DNA from: CAWIVH01 sp963839475
GTDB taxonomy: Bacteria > Acidobacteriota > UBA6911
Reading direction: 5' to 3'
DNA length: 64,000 nucleotides
Assembly: GCA_963839475.1 (NCBI GenBank)
Contig: CAWIVH010000019.1
Span: 261,326-325,325 of the forward strand
The position numbers and the translations under genes are program-made. Under the pieces are notes generated by a model. That model had not been told where the DNA came from, searched no databases, and worked only from the letters and a program-made list of their open reading frames with translations. Shown here in pieces: positions 56,901 to 64,000 of this stretch; position 1 is the first letter of the stretch, and every line of letters begins with the position of its first letter.

Positions 56901-59501
56901 CGCTTGAGCAACGTATGCAAGGCTTCCCGTTACTGAAACCCCATCTGTTGCATATCCAGCGCTGCCACTCAGAGTTATGAAACCTGCTTGTCTCGGCCGT
57001 GACTTATCCGAAACGTCTATCAATTCCAGCCCCATCTCATTCGCCAGGTACGCGATGTTCCCGACAAGTACCATGTCGCGGTAAGGTCCCAGATTTGGAG
57101 CCGCAGCATCATAGAAACCAACCTGCCTGGGTTGAGTAGGGTCGCTGACATCCAGAACATGCAAGCCACAAGCGACGCCGGAATCTCTGGGGGGCATGGT
57201 GGCCACAAATGCGTAGTTGCCGGAAGCCGCGACACTTACAGCATAAGATTTAAAATCATACGCACCGACCTCAAGCGGTCTCGTTGGATCGGAAATATTG
57301 ATGATACGCAGCCCATACGTGGCGGCGGCAATGTATGCGTACTGACCGGAAAGAGCGACATCATCCGCGTAACCCATTGGCCCATAAAACCCAATCTGCG
57401 CCGGTGCGGATGGGTTGGTGATATCCAGAATTCTCAATCCCCGGTCGCGATCCGCGACGAAGGCCGTATTCGCCGAGATTGCGGCAGCACCTGCGTGCCC
57501 AACTGAGGTCTTATATTGGCCTACCGTGACAGGATGCTGCGGGTTGGATACATTGAGGATTTGCAGTCCCTCGAAAGAGTCGGCTATATAAGCTAATTGT
57601 CCTGAGAGGACTACTCCGAAAGCCCACCCGGGGGTACGGTAGAATCCCAAAAGGGAGGGATGCTGGGGATCCGCAACATTGATAATCCGGAGGCCTTCCC
57701 ATCCGTCAGCTAGGTATACCACGCTTCCGGCTGCCGTCACGCCGAACGCATATCCAGGCGTCCCCAGGGTGGCGACTTCGATTGGCTCCGACGGATTTAA
57801 TATGTCCGCAATGAGCAGGCCGGCGCCGGCGCCCGCCACATACGCCCAGTGTCCTGACAGGGCTACCTTGAAGGCGTAATTCGATGAAAAGGCGGAACCG
57901 ACCTCGTTCGGCTGGACAGGATTCGATATATCAATGATCCGAAGACCGTAGGCTCCGTTCGCAAGATAGGCGTAGTTGCCGGCAACGGTGATTCCCTCGG
58001 CGTATCCAGGCGATTCCCACGCCCCTACTTCGTATGGACGCCTGGGATCGGAAACATCAACAATGCGCATCCCGCCGCCGCCCGCGGCCACAAAGGCAAG
58101 CGTTCCGCTTACGGCGATATCCTCTACGAAATGCGGGAAGGGTGCGGTGGCTCCCACCTCCATGGGCACGGCGGGATCGGATATGTCCAAGATGACAAGT
58201 CGCAAGCCAACACCCACATACGCATATTTTCCTTGCACAGCCACGGCCTGTGTCGGTCCGCCGATTTGGCCGACCGCTTGCCAACCTGTAGGCGCAGCCA
58301 CTTCAAATGACATGCCGTCGCTCCAGGGACCGTAACCATTGCTGTTCCAGGTTTGAATCCACCATTGGGCGGCACCCGATGACAAGGACACGGATGGTCT
58401 TACGGAACATGTTCCGGTTCCGGCGGCGCATCCTGCCTGTGCGGCTGTGAACCAGGACTGAATCTTGTTCCCGGAAGAATCATTGACCCAGAGGTAGTAC
58501 CAGGTCGCCGTAGCAACAGCGTTCCAAGTGTACGTCGGATTCGATGTCCCAACGGATCCTGCAGGCGATACCAGAGTGGCCTTTCCTGGAAGTCCGCCAA
58601 TGGACACCGTAAACTGCATTCCGTCGCTCCAGGGGCCATAGCCATACGGGTTCCAAGTTTCTATCCACCACTGGGCTTGACCGGATTCCAAGGCCGTGGA
58701 TGGCTTAACGGAGCAATTACCGGTGCCGGAGGCACATCCCGCCTGGGCGGCGGAATACCAGGCTTGAAGCCTGACACCGGTTGAATCGTTGACCCAGAGG
58801 TAGTACCAGGTTGATCCGGATACTGCGTTCCAGATGTACGTCGGCATTGCTGTGGCGATGGCTCCCTGCGGTGAGACGAGGGGTGCTTTGCCGGGAGGGG
58901 TGCCAGAGGCAACGGAAAACGACAGAGGATCGCTCCAGGATCCGTTGCCAGCCTCATTCCATGCCTGTATCCACCAATTACATGCTCCCGTGACGGTGGT
59001 CGTCGGTGTTACTGAACAGGTATCGGTTCCTGGTGCGCAACCTGCTTCAAGCGCCGTGAACCATCGTTGGATCCTGGGGGATGTGGTTGTGTCGTCGACC
59101 CATAGCTGATACCAGGTTGCGGTAGGAACCGCATTCCACACATACGAGGGTGTCTGGTTAGTGATTGTCCCTGACGGCGATATTAGCGTGGCCTTGCCAG
59201 GAGGAGTGAGAGGCGCTTGCGCATCGATAATGGCATACACCTTGCCATCAATCGAACCGACATTAATAGTGCCATCTTTGCCAATCTCTGGAGAGGAAAG
59301 AACTCGACCACCCGTAAGAAAATCCCAGCGTTTTATTGGATTTGACGGTCCAGGGTAAGGACTTCTCCAGGTATACTGGGGATTTTGACCATGCATTGGC
59401 CAAGGTGAATTCTGAGGTTGGCCGCTTAGATTTGAAAGTATGGTTAGAGGAACAATGAAAAGCAGCAGGAATACGCGGAAATAATTCGTCGGATGATTCA
59501 T
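53961..59501 (-). CDS. Giant secreted protein: fibronectin-like repeats, LVIVD propellers and parallel beta-helix
   Basis: 1846 residues from the ATG at 59501, chosen because GGTGGAG lies just upstream and the start opens a signal peptide (MNHPTNYFRVFLLLFIVPLTIL). Residues 40-100 carry a PQQ-propeller-like blade (SSPEIGKDGTINVGSIDGKV). Three repeats of about 95 residues follow (PTYIWNAVSGSTWYYLWVND...CSV...WWIQTWNSNGYGPWSDG), each with a conserved Cys pair. Next come some 15 LVIVD repeats (LRIIDISNPVQPNEVG and similar). After a linker, CVVSSTQNAGTGTLRGCLES opens a right-handed beta-helix with many NLVSGNGG..IGL, NLVIGNFVGTDVSGAKALGN coils. The last 90 residues are basic and low in order. No sorting signal is seen. 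Probably a surface or released adhesin or polysaccharide-binding protein; function unproven. Confidence 0.85.
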   Translation of the reverse strand: MNHPTNYFRVFLLLFIVPLTILSNLSGQPQNSPWPMHGQNPQYTWRSPYPGPSNPIKRWDFLTGGRVLSSPEIGKDGTINVGSIDGKVYAIIDAQAPLTPPGKATLISPSGTITNQTPSYVWNAVPTATWYQLWVDDTTTSPRIQRWFTALEAGCAPGTDTCSVTPTTTVTGACNWWIQAWNEAGNGSWSDPLSFSVASGTPPGKAPLVSPQGAIATAMPTYIWNAVSGSTWYYLWVNDSTGVRLQAWYSAAQAGCASGTGNCSVKPSTALESGQAQWWIETWNPYGYGPWSDGMQFTVSIGGLPGKATLVSPAGSVGTSNPTYTWNAVATATWYYLWVNDSSGNKIQSWFTAAQAGCAAGTGTCSVRPSVSLSSGAAQWWIQTWNSNGYGPWSDGMSFEVAAPTGWQAVGQIGGPTQAVAVQGKYAYVGVGLRLVILDISDPAVPMEVGATAPFPHFVEDIAVSGTLAFVAAGGGGMRIVDVSDPRRPYEVGAWESPGYAEGITVAGNYAYLANGAYGLRIIDISNPVQPNEVGSAFSSNYAFKVALSGHWAYVAGAGAGLLIADILNPSEPIEVATLGTPGYAFGVTAAGSVVYLADGWEGLRIINVADPQHPSLLGFYRTPGWAFGVVLSGQLAYIADSFEGLQILNVSNPQHPVTVGQYKTSVGHAGAAAISANTAFVADRDRGLRILDITNPSAPAQIGFYGPMGYADDVALSGQYAYIAAATYGLRIINISDPTRPLEVGAYDFKSYAVSVAASGNYAFVATMPPRDSGVACGLHVLDVSDPTQPRQVGFYDAAAPNLGPYRDMVLVGNIAYLANEMGLELIDVSDKSRPRQAGFITLSGSAGYATDGVSVTGSLAYVAQAAEGVRIVDVSKPAQPTLISTCMTDYAEAVAAAGDRAYVADSNSGLTVLDTTNPYSPIIIGHFKTPASAMGVSFDGNNVYVAVASQGMVQLDVSNPSNPILADGQDTAGFSRQLIVRDKWAFVADGYGGLIILEKKIGTPRTSAARSQTIRPRPYTSMPSQQEVKLSQGKAAPRNLINLIRTHTDLKIPEASFQVSPSSAHVAHQDDARFLSGNRCVVSSTQNAGTGTLRGCLESARGGDTIVFDPSVFPPSNPARIGVINPLPTMNQGSVTIDASNAGVILDGMASPQGTNGLIVTSNNNVIKGLQVIRFPLAAIRIQNASNNIIGGNRTSGAGPMGEGNLLSGNGTTGIEVHDGANNVIVGNFVGTEITGDVAFGNGSFGILLGNGARHNRIGSTSASERNLVSGNGGMGIGLLGDSVEENLVIGNFVGTDVSGAKALGNASIGIFLHGGASNNQIGGLNPREGNLVSGKNNTGISMMERSHGNSVLGNLVGTDVSGQYPLGNLGHGISMELGAYNNLIQGNLSSGNLRSGVCISDRGSNYNTVIGNLLGTNATGTAAIGNGMPGGVHMAMGAMFNRVGGKTVSERNVLSGNTGSGIYTGERGRGMGAIVLGNFIGTDISGERAIGNTGFGVILGDSIHNFIGGPGNGEGNLISGNPVYGIYLGGTEFNYIAGNTIGASGRSMPSLGNGKAGVGISDYSQRNIVGPGNVIGFNGEFGVFNDGAENPIRQNRIFENGIKGIWNRTHNIVARPLIQELTLVSVAGEACPRCTVDIFSDSRDEGEIYEGTTTGDASGRFVFSKASAFAGPNIISTATDRRGNTSEFSAPRSVFLNAFADSAAEHGSRVFKASATVNPPGPSPKARWNGDPRPPLTRQIDPNPMMQLRQRSPSPLLSTDLPAYHAPPAELKRRQLQNRQRRASWRRLSDDGKSWLYDRQGTNVKMHTDIKWTWKNHERSSHVRCLQHQAPKFPATASYHICW

Positions 59502-60389
59502 TAAAAACTCCACCAACTGCATACTTTTGCTGTTTGACGATGAATTGCTGGTACAGAATCGCCGCAAGTCAGCGAATCGTTTTTCTGTTCCTGAGAATGG
59601 GCTGGTGGTTGTGCTGAGATTTGGCGCAGGCATGGGATCTCAGGAATCACAAGGATTATAGGGCCAAATTGTGATATCGCGTCGGAATTTCACAGAGGTT
59701 TAGAGGATGCAAAGGACATCTTGAACGACTAAAGAGAATTCAAAACATCCTCTGAGAGGTCGATGGGTTTAGAAATTTCAGCAGTTCTATTCGAAAGCAC
59801 AACAGCCGGATGGAGATACCATTCATTTTGGGCCGACCCATCTTCCGAGTGATTCTCGACGACGGCATTTTCACCCCGAGTGTTCCATCCTGCAGTGGCC
59901 GCTCGAGACTTTTTCACGTAAATGCCCACAGTCTACTCTGAGTTCAGGCATGGAATTATGACCGAAACTTCAGTGTTTACCGTAATACAAAGTTGCCTCG
60001 AGGCATACGCGCATCAGTGCCTGGAGGGGAACCCTCTGTGTCAACAATGATGAGACACCTACCCCATGCTAATTTGGTGTAGAGGGTAGGGAGAAAATCC
60101 AAGGTGGGAATAGCAGAATTGAAGGGAGAGACGGGGATGGGTGCCCCGGAGTGGAGTGAAGGCGATTGTAACTGCGAACGAAGGTGAGGACCCTCTCTCG
60201 CCTGCACAGGGGGCGAAGCTCCTTCCTGGGATTGCGAAACTTGCCGCTCTGGAGGAGAAGCTAAAAAAACCGGGCTGCAACGCCGAAGGTAGCGTCGGGC
60301 AATTTTGGCAAACTCGGGTAAAGTTGGGTAAAGTGGGAATTTTTCAGGATTAGGGGAAAAATTGATAAAACACTAAGTCCTTTAGAATC
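59502..60389. other. Intergenic region upstream of the giant gene, up to the island boundary
   Basis: No convincing gene in 888 bases; short open frames on both strands lack any family pattern. Two direct copies of GGGTAAAGT lie at 60316-60324 and 60326-60334, just left of the tRNA fragment. Confidence 0.4.
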
Positions 60390-60452
60390 TGGTGCCGGGG
60401 ATGGGAATCGAACCCACACGTCCCTGTCGGGACTCAGGATTTTAAGTTCCTC
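60390..60452 (-). other. 3' fragment of tRNA-Leu(TAA): probable attachment site of an integrated island
   Basis: On the minus strand the sequence reads anticodon loop CTTAAAA, a class II long variable arm (GTCCCGACAGGGACG), T arm TGGGTTCGATTCCCA, acceptor 3' strand CCCCGGC, discriminator A and encoded CCA. The bases before the anticodon loop do not supply a matching D arm or the pairing acceptor strand GCCGGGG, so only the 3' half is present. Such half-tRNAs are what tyrosine integrases leave at one end of an island. The intact gene should lie beyond the right edge, next to the far end of the island. Confidence 0.75.
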
Positions 60453-60515
60453 CCAACACCCCGCCCGATTCAGGCTATTTCCAAAATTACCTGAAATCAA
60501 GGGTTTAGCGTTTCC

Positions 60516-60800
60516 TTATTTCACTCCACTTAAGCTATTTTCACAGCTAAAATTACCACAATCCGGTAAGTTTCCGGTAAGTCGAACAGAGACCTCCGCT
60601 ATCTTCACAATTTTGGAGTTTCCAGCTATTCTTTTGAGTTCATCGGAGCAAACAAAATATACACCCTTCCGCCGGTAAACTCTACGGCGCTTCCCCATTG
60701 AATCGCTGATTTTGTCTCGCTGCGATTGCCGCATAAACAGCTTGTTCATCTGTAAAACCGAATCGAAATTCCAATGCTGACAGTGTTCAATTCTCATCAT
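60516..60800 (-). CDS. Small frame coupled to the toxin gene, doubtful
   Basis: 94 codons. Its ATG overlaps the stop codon of the AbiEii gene, which hints at translation, and it has a basic stretch (MGKRRRVYRRKGVYFVCSDE). No family recognised, and the C-terminal end has odd composition. Two direct copies of TCCGGTAAGT (60562-60571 and 60573-60582) lie inside it. I consider it more likely non-coding. Confidence 0.2.
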   Translation of the reverse strand: MMRIEHCQHWNFDSVLQMNKLFMRQSQRDKISDSMGKRRRVYRRKGVYFVCSDELKRIAGNSKIVKIAEVSVRLTGNLPDCGNFSCENSLSGVK

Positions 60801-61804
60801 TCAATCGCATCTGTTTGTGCCAAATCTGGATTCATTTTCCGGCTCTTCCGTGAGCGATAGGCGCGCACATTCTCGAGCTTCCAGAGGATCGCAGGATGAC
60901 GGAAAAGATAAGCGACCTCATGGGCGTCATCCGGGAAAAGCAGATCGAGCCTGAGTTCGGCTCGATGAATCGCTGCAACGTATCCTTCTTCGTTGGGGTT
61001 CAGGGAAAGGAATGGTTCCATTCTCGACCAGGCCCTTTGGATGAATTCATCGGAGCGAACAGCAACAGCCGTTGAGAGCATCGGAAGGAGTTGCTCCCGG
61101 ATGTCCCGCTCCGTAAGAAGATTCCGAAATCGAGCCCGCTGGTAGGTCATGAGAGGATGTTCAAGAATGGCCGAAAGGGCAATAAAACGACTTCGGAAAC
61201 GGGGGGAGGCCAGGGTAAGGATTGCGGCTTTCGAGAATTGAGCGACATCCCATATGTCTCGGACTGCGCCGCGGTCCAAAAGCGCAAGCAGCTTGCCGGC
61301 AAGAAGTTCGATCTGGCCGACGACGCGAACCTTGGGCTGGTCTAACTCACCTGGCTGCCAGATTGAGCATCTCTCGGTTTCTGTTACCGGTAGTCGGAAC
61401 AAGAAGTTCAGATCAACCTCGATCCTGTCTTCCGGCCCCAACACAGATCGATATCGCAGAAATATCTTTCTGCCCGCGAATGAGTCGGCTGACCGCTGGA
61501 CGCTGTATCCGTGGCGTCTCGCAAGTTCAGCAATAGCCTCTTCCACTCGAGGCCGATCGGCCAGCATTTTCTCTCGATCGACATGAGCGATGTAGTTGTA
61601 ATCAAGGTCAACCGATAACCGTCCTGGCGGACCAAAACACAGGTTGAGCGCCGTTCCACCCTTCAGGGCCAGAGCCTCGCCAAGAAATGGATGGCGGGCA
61701 ATGTCAGCGGCTATGGTTCCGAGCCGCACAACCTTCTCCAATGCCGCAACCTTGTATCCGGTTTCCGCTGAACAACGCTCCAGATACTCCAAGCTAGGGT
61801 TCAT
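60797..61804 (-). CDS. abiEii: AbiEii-type nucleotidyltransferase toxin
   Basis: 335 residues. The nucleotidyltransferase core motif is intact: ALKGGTALNLCFGPPGRLSVDLDYNY, i.e. GG-T followed by the metal-binding DLD, then a later DRIEVDLNFLF. LLAGKLLALLDRGAVRDIWDVAQF matches the helical part of the AbiEii/AbiGii family. In type IV toxin-antitoxin systems this protein blocks growth, by modifying tRNA ends in studied members, and gives abortive infection against phage. The ATG overlaps the antitoxin gene by 11 bases and has GGAGAGG upstream, so the pair is one unit. Confidence 0.88.
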   Translation of the reverse strand: MNPSLEYLERCSAETGYKVAALEKVVRLGTIAADIARHPFLGEALALKGGTALNLCFGPPGRLSVDLDYNYIAHVDREKMLADRPRVEEAIAELARRHGYSVQRSADSFAGRKIFLRYRSVLGPEDRIEVDLNFLFRLPVTETERCSIWQPGELDQPKVRVVGQIELLAGKLLALLDRGAVRDIWDVAQFSKAAILTLASPRFRSRFIALSAILEHPLMTYQRARFRNLLTERDIREQLLPMLSTAVAVRSDEFIQRAWSRMEPFLSLNPNEEGYVAAIHRAELRLDLLFPDDAHEVAYLFRHPAILWKLENVRAYRSRKSRKMNPDLAQTDAIE

Positions 61805-62591
61805 CGGCCTCTCCGTTCTGCAGGAGGGAGTTGGGCAGTATCAAATTCCACTTGCGAACCAGGGTGCCTCCGCGGCTGTTCCGTTCAAGATACTGGGGAG
61901 AATGCGGACGGCGTTTTGCTAATGCTCCCAGCAGCCCGTCAGGCACATGAAACCCGCGCTGATGATGCTCCAGAAACCAGCCGGTTGCCGCCCATAGGTT
62001 GGCGATATCGTAGTGACTCAATATCTCTTCTAGCAGACCCAGCTCAAGAACCGGAAATCCAGCGGCAGAGCGCACAAGTTCTTCAAGCCCCCCGACTAGG
62101 GCCGGCCGCCTGAATCCTTCCACAAGCGTTCTCTCAGGCCCGGTCACCTGCAGCAAACGCCCAAGACGTTCGATTTTTCGGGTTCCAAAGCTGCGCTTAG
62201 CCTCGAACTGGAAAGGACCGGGATGTTCCAGAAATCTGATTGATACCCCCATCAACTCCAACGGTCTGCGGCGTCGATCGGTATAAAGTGTGTATTGATT
62301 CCACATCGACTGCGCCGCTCCCAGGAGTTCCAGTGCACTGTGATGGGAAAAGACCCCGGAAGGCCGCAGAGCTGCGGCAACCAGGAAGGCGTCCGGATAG
62401 AAATGTTCTTCGGTCGTTTTTGCCGGCACTACTGCATATACACCTCTGGACACGAGTTTCAGTCTTCCCGTAGTAAGGTGATGCTTGAGCCTTTCAATCG
62501 TCCCCCGACGGCCACCAGGGGGGGCCAGATTGTGCTCGGCCTCATCGAGGGAGAAAACTGGCCATGTCGCGAAGAACTCAGCAGTCCGCAC
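61794..62591 (-). CDS. abiEi: AbiEi-type antitoxin and transcriptional repressor
   Basis: 265 residues from the GTG at 62591 (GGAG 7 bases ahead). The frame stays open to 62783, but the extra 64 residues lie upstream of the natural winged-helix start and include the promoter-like repeat, so I prefer the GTG. The N-terminus VRTAEFFATWPVFSLDEAEH is the family's winged helix, which binds inverted repeats in its own promoter; YAVVPAKTTEEHFYPDAFLVAAALRPSGVFSHHSALELLG is the conserved middle; GPERTLVEGFRRPALVGGLEELVRS follows. It represses the operon and counteracts AbiEii. The stop overlaps the toxin start. Confidence 0.85.
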   Translation of the reverse strand: MRTAEFFATWPVFSLDEAEHNLAPPGGRRGTIERLKHHLTTGRLKLVSRGVYAVVPAKTTEEHFYPDAFLVAAALRPSGVFSHHSALELLGAAQSMWNQYTLYTDRRRRPLELMGVSIRFLEHPGPFQFEAKRSFGTRKIERLGRLLQVTGPERTLVEGFRRPALVGGLEELVRSAAGFPVLELGLLEEILSHYDIANLWAATGWFLEHHQRGFHVPDGLLGALAKRRPHSPQYLERNSRGGTLVRKWNLILPNSLLQNGEADEP

Positions 62592-62616
62592 TTTGCACTC
62601 CGTGTCTCTATAGGGG

Positions 62617-62643
62617 ATATAGTCACCTTTAGATACACTATAT
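62617..62643 (-). promoter_or_regulatory. Candidate AbiEi operator with overlapping promoter
   Basis: Perfect 7-base inverted repeat ATATAGT (62617-62623) and ACTATAT (62637-62643), 26 bases upstream of the antitoxin GTG, as expected for AbiEi autoregulation. A consensus -35 box TTGACA lies on the minus strand at 62643-62648. The -10 box is not clear. Confidence 0.4.
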
Positions 62644-62824
62644 GTCAAGTTCCTTGTGATTCTCTCCCAATTTGACTCCTCGTGGTGTTCGGTGTAACAA
62701 AATCCCCCGCAAGAACTCAATACGTCAAGTGCAGAGAAGTTTGGGCACCCCGCAAATGAAACATCCTTTATAGAGTTCGGCATGAGAGCGCAATCTCATT
62801 CCTATGGAACAAGTCCGCAGCAAT

Positions 62825-63964
62825 TCATTTCTTTGCCTCTGCAATATCCACGACCCGGCATTCGGCTGCTTTCGCTTCAAACTGAGTGCGGTAGTCGGCA
62901 AGCCGCTTCAGCCCGTCCAGCAAATCCTGCCTGGCCACGATTGCGTATCTCCGGTACATGCTTTCCGTTTTGTGACCGACCAGTCTCATCGCCACCGATC
63001 GAGGAACTCCCGCGCGTTCCAGGTTCCGTACTGCCGTGCGTCGAAAGTCATGCGGGATCTTGCGCGCTATTCCGGCTTCCCTGAACGCCTTGTCCCACGC
63101 GCCGCGGAATTGTTTGATTCTATTTCCCTGACGGTGAAACACCCACGGGATGATTCGCCTCGTGGATCTTTCCATGGCCTCCGTACGGCGCTTCTGCCGG
63201 ATAAGCACCTCCGCCAACCGGGGCAGAACCGATATAGGAAATACTCTGCCTTCGTTATTCTTGGTCGTTCCCGGCTCGAGCCGGATTTCTCCTGCCTGCA
63301 GATCGACATTCACCCCCCAGCGTAGGGGAAGGATCTCGCTCTTGATTCTCCAACCCGTTATGTAAGCAAGTTCCATGACCGGCTGCAGATCTTCATCCAT
63401 GTTTGCCAGAAATGCCTGGAATTCGGATTCTTCGAAAAAGCCGGTCCGCACATTGTTCAGATGCAGCCGGGGAAAATGAGGCCGGACCGGCAAAGATTTT
63501 CTCGACAATGTGAACATCCGTTTCAGCACGGCCAGTTCGTAATTGACGCTGGCTTTGGCCGCGCCGCATTTATCGAGCCTTTTATTGATGTAGCGTTCTA
63601 TAGCTTCGTCGGTGATCTCGCCTGCCCGGCATTCTCCGAAATCCTGTGAGAGGTGGTGGACTGCACTTTTGACACGGTCTATCGATCGTCTGCCGTTGTT
63701 CCGGTAGTCCTGGTAAAGCTTTTCCGTCAGATCATCAAAGCGAAGCTTTTGTGCCTGTCCTGTGATCAATGTGCCCGCGGTTGATCCAGCCAGTCTGTCT
63801 CTGAGCAGGTTGCGCGCATCGCTCTTTTTCCTTGAACCGGAGGACTCCCTCTCTTCCCGGCAATTGTGAAAATAGGCAATCCACCAGATCGCAGATTTCT
63901 TCCACTTCCCCTCTCTATCCCGATACATGGGTTGGAAAATCCGGCCCATGCTGCGCTCACCCAT
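62825..63964 (-). CDS. Tyrosine recombinase / phage-type integrase
   Basis: 379 residues; GGAGGG precedes the ATG. The N-terminal part is a SAM-like core-binding domain (FDDLTEKLYQDYRNNGRR). All catalytic residues are visible: Arg in TGWRIKSEILPLRW, Lys in GTTKNNEGR, His and Arg in IPHDFRRTAVRN, His in LVGHKTESMYRRY and the nucleophile Tyr in YRRYAIV. It joins and excises DNA at attachment sites; the tRNA-Leu fragment at 60390-60452 is its probable target. It lies in the island with the AbiE pair. Confidence 0.9.
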   Translation of the reverse strand: MGERSMGRIFQPMYRDREGKWKKSAIWWIAYFHNCREERESSGSRKKSDARNLLRDRLAGSTAGTLITGQAQKLRFDDLTEKLYQDYRNNGRRSIDRVKSAVHHLSQDFGECRAGEITDEAIERYINKRLDKCGAAKASVNYELAVLKRMFTLSRKSLPVRPHFPRLHLNNVRTGFFEESEFQAFLANMDEDLQPVMELAYITGWRIKSEILPLRWGVNVDLQAGEIRLEPGTTKNNEGRVFPISVLPRLAEVLIRQKRRTEAMERSTRRIIPWVFHRQGNRIKQFRGAWDKAFREAGIARKIPHDFRRTAVRNLERAGVPRSVAMRLVGHKTESMYRRYAIVARQDLLDGLKRLADYRTQFEAKAAECRVVDIAEAKK

Positions 63965-64000
63965 GGGTCCCTCCTCTATATTGGTTATTTTCTTCTAACT

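Noticed and set aside
60059..60353. Small overlapping frames on both strands left of the tRNA fragment
   Set aside because: Composition and lack of any start signals or family resemblance; likely non-coding.

Overview
The window looks like a chromosomal stretch of a member of the Acidobacteriota, probably Solibacter- or Vicinamibacteria-like. The evidence is the combination of an Oar-type TonB-dependent receptor with an N-terminal carboxypeptidase-regulatory domain, several PEGA/TolB-style Ser/Thr kinases, one of them paired with an acidobacterial-type ECF sigma factor, winged-helix/TPR regulators, remnants of a PadR plus orphan MacB-like permease pair, and many secreted proteins of unknown function. 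This assignment is inference from gene content; no rRNA or complete tRNA gene is present.

Layout. 0-5 kb: end of a secreted-protein gene, then a leftward operon of class III nucleotide cyclase with FHA domain, a free cyclic-nucleotide-binding protein, a NiFe-hydrogenase small subunit fused to a cyclic-nucleotide-binding domain, and the hydrogenase large subunit. This is the most unusual system in the window: it suggests a hydrogenase gated or read out by a cyclic nucleotide. 5-16 kb: a frameshifted secreted protein gene, a zinc-ribbon/kinase/TPR protein, a di-haem peroxidase, a cytochrome c and a large Oar-like receptor. 15.8-22.3 kb: a degenerate array of a short repeat (core TGGACACCCA), scattered copies of the same repeat, a sugar-related pair (GH43 and a Tat-exported sugar phosphate isomerase-like protein) and a REP-associated tyrosine transposase that probably belongs to the repeat family.

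22.5-37.5 kb: DoxX-like protein, a 1363-residue secreted alpha/beta hydrolase sharing a repeat domain with the gene at the left edge, gene fragments joined at a palindromic element, a secreted methyltransferase, a DUF6624/TPR protein, a UroD-like protein with an MFS sugar porter, and a secreted M16 peptidase. 37.7-48.7 kb: a sigma-factor/kinase pair in which the kinase is a frameshifted chimera of two kinases, a second frameshifted kinase, a frameshifted winged-helix/TPR regulator, a HExxH protein and permease remnants. This zone has so many frame breaks that either real decay or uncorrected read errors must be considered.

49-60 kb: an acidobacterial secreted protein, GH16 glucanase, a mosaic of two insertion-sequence remnants and two giant adjacent secreted proteins built of LVIVD-type repeats (one with a C-terminal DxDGDG repeat block, the other with three fibronectin-like repeats and a parallel beta-helix). 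60.4-64 kb: left end of an integrated island, marked by a 3' fragment of tRNA-Leu(TAA), an AbiEi/AbiEii type IV toxin-antitoxin pair and a tyrosine integrase; the island continues past the right edge.
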